From positions 1-11,565 of the forward strand of contig RECT01000045.1 in the NCBI GenBank assembly GCA_007693875.1: a DNA stretch of 11,565 bases. The letters run 5' to 3'. This document shows, one piece after another, positions 6,483 through 11,565 of this stretch (position 1 is the stretch's first letter; the number at the start of each line of letters is the position of its first letter). The notes below the pieces were generated by a model. It did no database searches. It was not told the origin of the DNA and saw only the letters and a program-made list of their open reading frames with translations. The translations under genes were made by a program, and so were the position numbers. The DNA comes from Spirulina sp. DLM2.Bin59. GTDB lineage: Bacteria > Cyanobacteriota > Cyanobacteriia > Cyanobacteriales > Spirulinaceae.

Positions 6483-6655
6483 GATCTTGCCCGTTGCCTT
6501 GATTGCAGATGCTGGCTAGTGTGCCACAGGTGCGCCCGCAAAACCAAACGGCTCACGAGCATTTTTAGTCAGGACGCCTGAATCGAGATCATCGGCGATC
6601 GCCCCCCCATCCCCCCCCCTTGTTAAACTAAAAATATATTCTTTCTGTGCAGACC
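6483..6655. promoter_or_regulatory. Divergent control region for the gatD-like and response-regulator genes
   Basis: The 173-base gap must contain both promoters. On the plus strand TATATT at 6635-6640 is a plausible -10 box about 16 bases before the ATG at 6656. No matching -35 is seen because the expected place is a run of C. A perfect TCAGG-ACG-CCTGA inverted repeat at 6569-6581 could be an operator. Runs of seven and nine C (6602-6608, 6611-6619) are striking. I find no NtcA-type GTA-N8-TAC site. Confidence 0.35.
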
Positions 6656-7351
6656 ATGACCGAAATTCCTAAACTGCTGCTCGTGGATGATGAACCGGGC
6701 CTCCGTGAGGCAGTGCAAGCCTATCTAGAAGATGATGCTGAATTTGCAGTGACGGCGGTGGCGAGTGCCGTGGAAGCTTGGCAGGTTTTGGAAAAACAGA
6801 CCTTTGATCTCGTGATTTCTGATCTGATGATGCCCCAGGTGGATGGCTATCAGTTTTTGCAACAGTTGCGGGGGGATGAGCGGTTTAAGAATTTGCCGGT
6901 GGTGTTTTTGACGGCTCGGGGCATGACCACCGATCGCATTCAGGGCTATCAGGCGGGCTGTGATGCCTATCTCCCCAAACCCTTTGAGCCGGATGAACTG
7001 CTGGCCATTGTCAAGAATTTGCTCTCCCGGCGGGCGGTGGCGGAGGAAAGCCAGGGGGATAGTGCCAAGTTGGAGGCGATCGCCCGTGAATTGGCCAGCA
7101 TTAAAGGCATGTTGGATCAACGGGGGGGCATTACCCCTTCCCCCTCACCGATCCACATTGATTTAACCCCCCGTGAACAGAGCGTGCTGGATCTGGTGGC
7201 TCAGGGGTTGATGAATAAGGAAATTGCCAGCCAGCTTGAAACCAGTGTGCGCAACGTGGAAAAGTACGTCAGCCGCCTGTTTAGCAAAACGGGAACCAAT
7301 AGCCGCACGGAATTAGTCCGCTATGCCCTTGAGCATGGCCTCACCCAATAA
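6656..7351 (+). CDS. rre1: NarL/LuxR-family response regulator, Rre1 (Ycf29)-type
   Basis: The receiver domain covers about residues 5-122 and the LuxR-type DNA-binding domain about 170-231, counted from the ATG at 6656. A GTG at 6647 would add three residues and is less likely. The receiver has the acidic pair Asp11-Asp12, phosphoacceptor Asp56 in VISDLMMPQVDGYQF, a Thr at 86 (FLTARG) and Lys108 in YLPKPF. The output domain begins LTPREQSVLDLVAQGL and runs through NKEIASQL and VRNVEKYVSRLFSKTGTNSR, a helix-turn-helix wording I associate with Rre1/Ycf29. Family members in Synechocystis pair with Hik34/Hik2-type kinases in stress and heat responses. No kinase gene is in this window, which is normal for an orphan cyanobacterial regulator. 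There is no Shine-Dalgarno. The gene is convergent with the CO2 hydration gene, 23 bases apart, with no clear terminator. The family is certain; the exact orthologue is likely. Confidence 0.85.
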   Translation: MTEIPKLLLVDDEPGLREAVQAYLEDDAEFAVTAVASAVEAWQVLEKQTFDLVISDLMMPQVDGYQFLQQLRGDERFKNLPVVFLTARGMTTDRIQGYQAGCDAYLPKPFEPDELLAIVKNLLSRRAVAEESQGDSAKLEAIARELASIKGMLDQRGGITPSPSPIHIDLTPREQSVLDLVAQGLMNKEIASQLETSVRNVEKYVSRLFSKTGTNSRTELVRYALEHGLTQ

Positions 7352-7374
7352 TGGCGGCGATTCTGCTTCTGGTG

Positions 7375-8505
7375 TCAATAAGCCACCCGCACCAAACGTG
7401 ATTCCTGTAAACGGCGCAGCCAACCCTTGAGATAGACCCGATTGGCTCCCTGCTCTTCCGGGTCGGTGGTGCTGAGGGGATGGGGAGCGAGGCCCTGAAT
7501 GGCGGCGGTGGTGACGCAGAACATCGATTTTTGGAAACTTTCGCAGATTTGCACCCGCAGATCATCCTCTTGGCGTAACTGTTTCCGGTAGATGGCATGG
7601 AGATATTCCGGCAGAAAATGGCGCATATCCTGCATCAGCAATGTGGGGGGAATGCCAGAGCCACCAATGGGGAGGGGATCGGCGTAGAGTGCCCCGTAGG
7701 CAAATTGCTCCTGTTCTTGGGGGATTTGGTAGGCTTGGGCGTTGTAGGAAACTGTGCCAGGGAAGGGAGCCCCTCGGAAAAACACCGCCTCCACATAGGG
7801 AACAGCAGTATCCATGAGAAAGGTTAAGCCCTGGGCAGGGGGAAGCAGTTCATAGGGTTGCCCGTTGATCTCCACGGTGTAGTGGACAGGCCGGGCGGCA
7901 TCGGCCACCAATCCCGCCAAGATGAAGGAAACGACGGCGGGAATATCAGCAATTTCGCCGCGATCGTAGGCATCGGAAAGGTTGATGAAAATATCACTCA
8001 TCACCCGCCAAAACTGCCCCAAGGCACTGTAATAACAGAGTTGCCGCACCTGTTCCGGGAGGTAGTCGGGGAAAATGCGGTGGAGGGTGAGCATGAGGGG
8101 GTTGCCTCGCCAACGGGCGCGGATGGCGCGATCGGCCAGTTGGGCAAATGCTGGACTATCCAAAAATTCATCCAACTTGCCCCCCCCATGCCAGAACATT
8201 GCCTTCATGCAATATTCCGCATATTCATAATTAATGCGATCGTGCCACCAGTGTTTTTTTAACCGGGCCAAGGAGCGATCGCCATTGCAATATTTAAAAA
8301 AGGGGAACAGCCGTAAAAACTGATGGTCGGCAATATAAATCAAATTGTGGGAATAGGCATCTAAAACCACACCGTAGCTCTTGAGAATCCCCACCACTTC
8401 CACCAAGTTCTGAGGGGTATCCTTCAGTAAGGCTTGGCCCGATTCGAGGCGGGTGATGAAGTCTTCGATATTGACTTGAATGAGGGGTTGGGCGGTGGTA
8501 AGCAT
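7375..8505 (-). CDS. CO2 hydration protein (ChpX/ChpY, i.e. CupB/CupA family) of NDH-1MS
   Basis: This 376-residue protein is a ChpXY-family subunit that sits on the NdhF/NdhD arm of thylakoid NDH-1 and converts CO2 to bicarbonate using energy from electron transfer. The conserved block HWWHDRINYEYAEYC (85-99) and the following MFWHGGG give His85, His88 and His106 as candidate zinc or catalytic residues. Further family blocks are RWRGNPLMLTLHRIFPDYLPE, FWRVMSDIFINLSDAYD, and FRGAPFPGTVSYNAQ. The ATG at 8505 is chosen because sequence upstream of it in frame is 7-bp repeat DNA. It starts two bases after the ndhD stop, suggesting coupling. The length and the absence of a cupS gene downstream lean towards CupB of the constitutive NDH-1MS' complex. 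The order ndhF-ndhD-cup fits either type, so I leave the symbol open. Confidence 0.93.
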   Translation of the reverse strand: MLTTAQPLIQVNIEDFITRLESGQALLKDTPQNLVEVVGILKSYGVVLDAYSHNLIYIADHQFLRLFPFFKYCNGDRSLARLKKHWWHDRINYEYAEYCMKAMFWHGGGKLDEFLDSPAFAQLADRAIRARWRGNPLMLTLHRIFPDYLPEQVRQLCYYSALGQFWRVMSDIFINLSDAYDRGEIADIPAVVSFILAGLVADAARPVHYTVEINGQPYELLPPAQGLTFLMDTAVPYVEAVFFRGAPFPGTVSYNAQAYQIPQEQEQFAYGALYADPLPIGGSGIPPTLLMQDMRHFLPEYLHAIYRKQLRQEDDLRVQICESFQKSMFCVTTAAIQGLAPHPLSTTDPEEQGANRVYLKGWLRRLQESRLVRVAY

Positions 8506-8507
8506 GG

Positions 8508-10043
8508 TTAGAGAGGAGGGGGGAAGTCGGGAGTGGGAAGTGGGGAGTGGGAAGTAGAAAGTAGGGAGAGGGAAGGGGGGCGTAAGGCGGGGCTCAGGAT
8601 AAAGTTCGTGGCTTGGGTTTCGCTCCACCGCACGACCCAACTGGGTTGTAAGCCAAAGAGGATCAGGAGCATTGTTAAAACAAAGGAGGGCAGGTGATCT
8701 TGAAAGGCCACCTTCGGGATGGTGGCGAGAGCATCGGGAAGCCGGCCGAAAAAGACACGGTTAATCATTAACAGGAAATAGACGGCGGTTAAACCTGTGC
8801 CGACTAAACAGAGCAATGTGGCAATGGTAAAGATCGGGAATGTGCTGCGAAACACCATAAATTCAGCAATGAACCCCACCATCCCCGGTAAACCCGCACT
8901 GGCCATCACGCCGACGATCATTAAACTGCCGGTAATCGGTAGCCCCCGCTCTGGGTTGAGTAACCCTTGTAAAACATGGACATCCCGCGTTCCGGTTTTT
9001 TTATAGACGACCCCCACGAGGAGGAAGAGGAGGGCGGAGATTAAACCATGGCTCACCATTTGGAAAATGGCGGCGGTCATGCTCAGGGGCGTGCTGGCGG
9101 CGGCGGCGAGAAGGATGTAGGCCATGTGGGCGATGGAGGAATAGGCGACGACTTTTTTCATGTCCTGCTGGGCGATCGCACTAAAGGCCCCATACAAGGC
9201 GCTAATCGTCGCCAAGATCGCCAAACTGGGGGCTAAAACCACCCAAGCCTGGAAAAATAACCCCACACCAAATTTAATCAGGGCATAGGTTCCCAATTTC
9301 AGTAAGACCCCTGCCAAGAGAACAGAAACCGGCGTGGAGGCTTCCACATGGGCATCGGGGAGCCAGGTGTGGAAGGGAAAAATCGGGATTTTAATGAACA
9401 CCCCCACCAGGAGGGTGATCAGGAGAATCAGTTGCAGATCAAGGGGTAAATTTTGCTGCAGCAGTGGCTGATAATCGAAGGTTTTCGCACCACTGGCCCA
9501 CACGAGGCCGAGGAATGAAGCTAAAACGAGAATCCCCGATAACGCCGTGTAGATCAGGAACTTCATTGCCGCATAGCCCCGCCGGCTGCCCCCCCAAATG
9601 GCGATCAGGAAGTAGAGGGGGACAATTTCGATTTCGTAAAACAGGAAGAACAGCAGCAAATTTTGGGCGAGGAAGGCCCCGGCGGCCCCGGTACTGAGGA
9701 ACAGGATCAGGGGGTAATAGAATCGGGGGCGTTCGATATCGCCACGGGTGGCAAAGATGGCCACCAATGTGAGGACACTATTGAGCCAAATTAAGGGAAA
9801 CGAGAGGCCATCCATCCCCAGGGTGTAGTTCAGGCCCAACGGCTCAATCCAGGGGAGGCGTTGGGCAAATTGCGGCGCGACTCCGGCGGGATCAAACTCA
9901 AAACTGAGGATGAGGGTGAGGAGCAGGACGAATCCGGCTACCCCGAGGGCCAGGGGACGGGCCCACTGTTCCGCCCTGGCCTGGGGTAGGAGCAGAATGG
10001 CGATCGCCCCCAGCACCGGCATCCAAATTAAAGCACTCAGCAT
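8508..10043 (-). CDS. ndhD: NAD(P)H-quinone oxidoreductase subunit D (NdhD3/NdhD4-type, CO2-uptake NDH-1)
   Basis: This 511-residue, multi-pass proton-pumping subunit is homologous to NuoM/Mrp antiporters. It has the buried Glu in FLFYEIEIVPLYF (Glu137/Glu139), the KIPIFPFHTWLPDAHVEASTPVS block with Lys218 and His225, Lys249 in LLKLGTYALIKF, and QDMKKVVAYSSIAHM (293-307). These belong to the proton channel and its connecting charges. Its place between ndhF and the CO2 hydration gene marks it as a D3/D4 paralogue rather than respiratory D1/D2. It acts in the thylakoid membrane. The ATG at 10043 follows GGAGAAG. Residues 490-509 near the C-terminus are encoded by eight 7-bp repeats and are Ser/Pro-rich, unlike the rest. 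The stop is two bases before the next gene. Confidence 0.95.
   Translation of the reverse strand: MLSALIWMPVLGAIAILLLPQARAEQWARPLALGVAGFVLLLTLILSFEFDPAGVAPQFAQRLPWIEPLGLNYTLGMDGLSFPLIWLNSVLTLVAIFATRGDIERPRFYYPLILFLSTGAAGAFLAQNLLLFFLFYEIEIVPLYFLIAIWGGSRRGYAAMKFLIYTALSGILVLASFLGLVWASGAKTFDYQPLLQQNLPLDLQLILLITLLVGVFIKIPIFPFHTWLPDAHVEASTPVSVLLAGVLLKLGTYALIKFGVGLFFQAWVVLAPSLAILATISALYGAFSAIAQQDMKKVVAYSSIAHMAYILLAAAASTPLSMTAAIFQMVSHGLISALLFLLVGVVYKKTGTRDVHVLQGLLNPERGLPITGSLMIVGVMASAGLPGMVGFIAEFMVFRSTFPIFTIATLLCLVGTGLTAVYFLLMINRVFFGRLPDALATIPKVAFQDHLPSFVLTMLLILFGLQPSWVVRWSETQATNFILSPALRPPSLSLLSTSHSPLPTPDFPPPL
8519..8574. repeat. Heptanucleotide short tandem repeat (STRR), eight units, at the 3' end of ndhD
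   Basis: Eight consecutive 7-base units approximate GTGGGAA on the plus strand: GGGGGAA, GTCGGGA, GTGGGAA, GTGGGGA, GTGGGAA, GTAGAAA, GTAGGGA and GAGGGAA. Degenerate heptad arrays of this kind are a known class of cyanobacterial repeats, usually found between genes. This one is inside the ndhD frame (residues 490-509). It fills the space where the hydration gene's ribosome site would be. Confidence 0.85.
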
Positions 10044-10051
10044 GGCACAGT

Positions 10052-10058
10052 CTTCTCC
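10052..10058 (-). promoter_or_regulatory. Ribosome binding site of ndhD
   Basis: Read on the minus strand, GGAGAAG lies eight bases before the ATG at 10043, within the 33-base gap after the ndhF stop. It supports the ndhD start and cotranscription with ndhF. Confidence 0.6.
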
Positions 10059-10076
10059 ATCAACAACATCAATACC

Positions 10077-11565
10077 CTAAACACCGTTAAATACCGTTGA
10101 CCAAAACGCCGTAACCAGCGTCCATTGACCGGTAAAAATCAACCAAAACAACGCCCCAACCCCGAGCAAAATCGTCAAGATGTAGAACTGGGACTGACCA
10201 GAGGTATTGTATTTGAGTGTATTTCCCCCAAAAATTGTCGCTAACCCCACTAAATTCACCGCCCCATCAACGATGTAGCGATCAAACCAAGCGGCAAACT
10301 GGGACAGGGTGGCCACGGCGTTAACGACAGTAATGTTATACAGTCGCTCCACATAGAAATCGTAGGCAAAGAGGTCTTGACAGAACCGCAGGTAAACCTG
10401 GGTGGAGCGGGCGGTGGTGCGTTTGAGGTTGAGATTGAGGCCAATCAGGATGCCGATGCCGCCGGAGGCCATGAGGATGGGCAGGCCCCAGGGAGTAATC
10501 CCATTGCTCACCACATCTAAAGGCGGGTAGGGACTGAGCCAAAAGGGCCATCGGATTGGCACAATGGCGGCGATGATTGTGATTACCGTCATCATCACCA
10601 AGGGTAGGGCCATGGGCCATTGCACCTCGGGGGCGCGGCGGGTTTTCGCCTGGGGTTTGCCTAAAAAGACGAGGCGAAAGACGCGGGTGAGGTTGATGGC
10701 GTTAAGAATATTAACGATGACAATCACCGCCAATAACCAGAGGGGAACTTCCCAGGTGCCATTTAACCAGCGGCGCATTGTCCAAAATTCCCCCAAGGGG
10801 AAGAGGGTGATTAATCCCGCTGCCCCCACTAAATAGCCGGTGGTGGTGGCGGGCATCCGCGACCAGAGGCCGCCCATTTCGGTAATATTTTGATTGCTGG
10901 TGGTGAGGATGATGTTGCCCAAGCTCATGAAGATCAGGGCTTTGGCGACGGCATGGGTAAACAGGAGCAAAAAGGCAATATCCACCTGGCCTAAACCGAC
11001 GGCAATGAACACCAAACCGAGGTAGGCGCTGGTGGAATGGGACATGGTGCGCTTGATGTCGATCTGGGCGATCGCCATCAGCGAGGCCCCGATCGCCGTC
11101 ATGGTTCCCAACAAAATCAGCACATCCTCCGACACGGGCGAGAGGGTAAACACCGGTTGGAGCTTAATCAGCACATAGGCCCCAGCACTGACCACAACGG
11201 AATTGCGCATAATCCCCGCCGGGTTGGGGCCTTCCATGGCTTCATCGAGCCAAAGGTTGAGGGGGAATTGAGCACATTTTCCCGTCGGCCCGGCGATCAG
11301 GGAGAGGCCCAAGAGGGTGGCAACGAGGGGGGGAAGTGTGGAACTTTCCGCCCAGGTTTCCAATTGACTAAAATCTAACCCTTCCCCATAACTGGATAGG
11401 GCGACAATCCCCATCAGCAGGATAATATCCCCCACCCGCTTCGTCAGAAAGGCATCCCGCGCCGCCGTCACCACCAAGGGCTGGGCATACCAGAATCCCA
11501 CAAGGAGATAGGTGGAGAGGGTGAGGATTTCCAAGAGCATATAGCTCAACAACAGGGAATCACTA
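10077..11565 (-). CDS. ndhF: NAD(P)H-quinone oxidoreductase subunit F (NdhF3/NdhF4-type), 5' end outside window
   Basis: The frame is open to the right window edge and the visible part starts mid-protein (SDSLLLSYMLLEILTLSTYLL), so roughly the first hundred-odd residues are missing. The remaining ~495 residues match NdhF, the NuoL-like antiporter subunit at the tip of the NDH-1 membrane arm. The block GPTGKCAQFPLNLWLDEAMEGPNP, followed by RNSVVV where respiratory NdhF has a His-containing stretch, is typical of the CO2-uptake F3/F4 type. IKRTMSHSTSAYLG and LLFTHAVAKALIFMSLGN carry the other channel residues. A hydrophobic helix near the C-terminus (FYILTILLGVGALFWLIF) would be the last anchor. 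In the family this subunit contacts the hydration protein. The promoter lies outside the window. I cannot decide between F3 and F4. Confidence 0.94.
   Translation of the reverse strand, partial: SDSLLLSYMLLEILTLSTYLLVGFWYAQPLVVTAARDAFLTKRVGDIILLMGIVALSSYGEGLDFSQLETWAESSTLPPLVATLLGLSLIAGPTGKCAQFPLNLWLDEAMEGPNPAGIMRNSVVVSAGAYVLIKLQPVFTLSPVSEDVLILLGTMTAIGASLMAIAQIDIKRTMSHSTSAYLGLVFIAVGLGQVDIAFLLLFTHAVAKALIFMSLGNIILTTSNQNITEMGGLWSRMPATTTGYLVGAAGLITLFPLGEFWTMRRWLNGTWEVPLWLLAVIVIVNILNAINLTRVFRLVFLGKPQAKTRRAPEVQWPMALPLVMMTVITIIAAIVPIRWPFWLSPYPPLDVVSNGITPWGLPILMASGGIGILIGLNLNLKRTTARSTQVYLRFCQDLFAYDFYVERLYNITVVNAVATLSQFAAWFDRYIVDGAVNLVGLATIFGGNTLKYNTSGQSQFYILTILLGVGALFWLIFTGQWTLVTAFWSTVFNGV

Noticed and set aside
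7858..8262. Plus-strand open frame opposite the CO2 hydration gene
   Set aside because: Antisense shadow; the minus strand encodes conserved ChpX/Y blocks throughout.
8519..8574. CRISPR or other spacer-containing array
   Set aside because: Units are seven bases, contiguous and without spacers.
8505..8640. Longer N-terminus (45 extra residues) for the CO2 hydration protein
   Set aside because: The added residues are encoded by the heptad repeat and the ndhD end, giving Pro/Phe/Ser low-complexity sequence. The ATG at 8505 gives a normal start.

Overview
The window is cyanobacterial chromosome. Three things point to this: about twenty copies of the HIP1 palindrome GCGATCGC spread over most of the genes, an ndhF-ndhD-CO2 hydration gene cluster found only in cyanobacterial CO2-uptake NDH-1 complexes, and a response regulator of the cyanobacterial/plastid Rre1 (Ycf29) type. 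I cannot name the species.

Left part, plus strand (1-2317): the 3' part of a WD40-repeat protein with a long Asp/Pro-rich acidic segment abuts csaB, a polysaccharide pyruvyltransferase of the cell wall. The csaB ribosome site lies inside the end of the WD40 gene, so the two are probably cotranscribed and translationally coupled. A compound hairpin repeat sits on the csaB stop codon and fills much of the following gap.

Middle left, minus strand (2514-4014): two overlapping reading frames encode a multi-pass membrane segment and then a transglutaminase-like (Cys-His-Asp) domain. The second frame has no convincing start and is open well into the first, so they look like one membrane-anchored transglutaminase-like gene split by a +1 frame change. 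This stretch is visibly more AT-rich than its surroundings.

Middle (4168-7351): radC (plus) overlaps tail to tail with a minus-strand gene for a small membrane protein carrying two helix-turn-helix-like regions. Next, on the minus strand, is a GatD-type glutamine amidotransferase without its usual MurT partner in view. It is transcribed divergently from the Rre1-type response regulator (plus).

Right part, minus strand (7375-11565): an operon ndhF (cut by the window edge), ndhD and a CO2 hydration protein (ChpX/ChpY, also called CupA/CupB). Together they form the module that turns the NDH-1 core into a thylakoid CO2-to-bicarbonate pump in the carbon-concentrating mechanism. An array of eight 7-bp repeats lies within the last codons of ndhD and gives it an unusual C-terminal tail just before the hydration gene.

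Coding density is high. No gap exceeds 200 bases, and I see no tRNA, rRNA, CRISPR array or intact insertion sequence. The rest looks like ordinary cyanobacterial chromosome. The best leads are the split membrane/transglutaminase gene, the membrane-anchored HTH-like protein, and the repeat-encoded NdhD tail.
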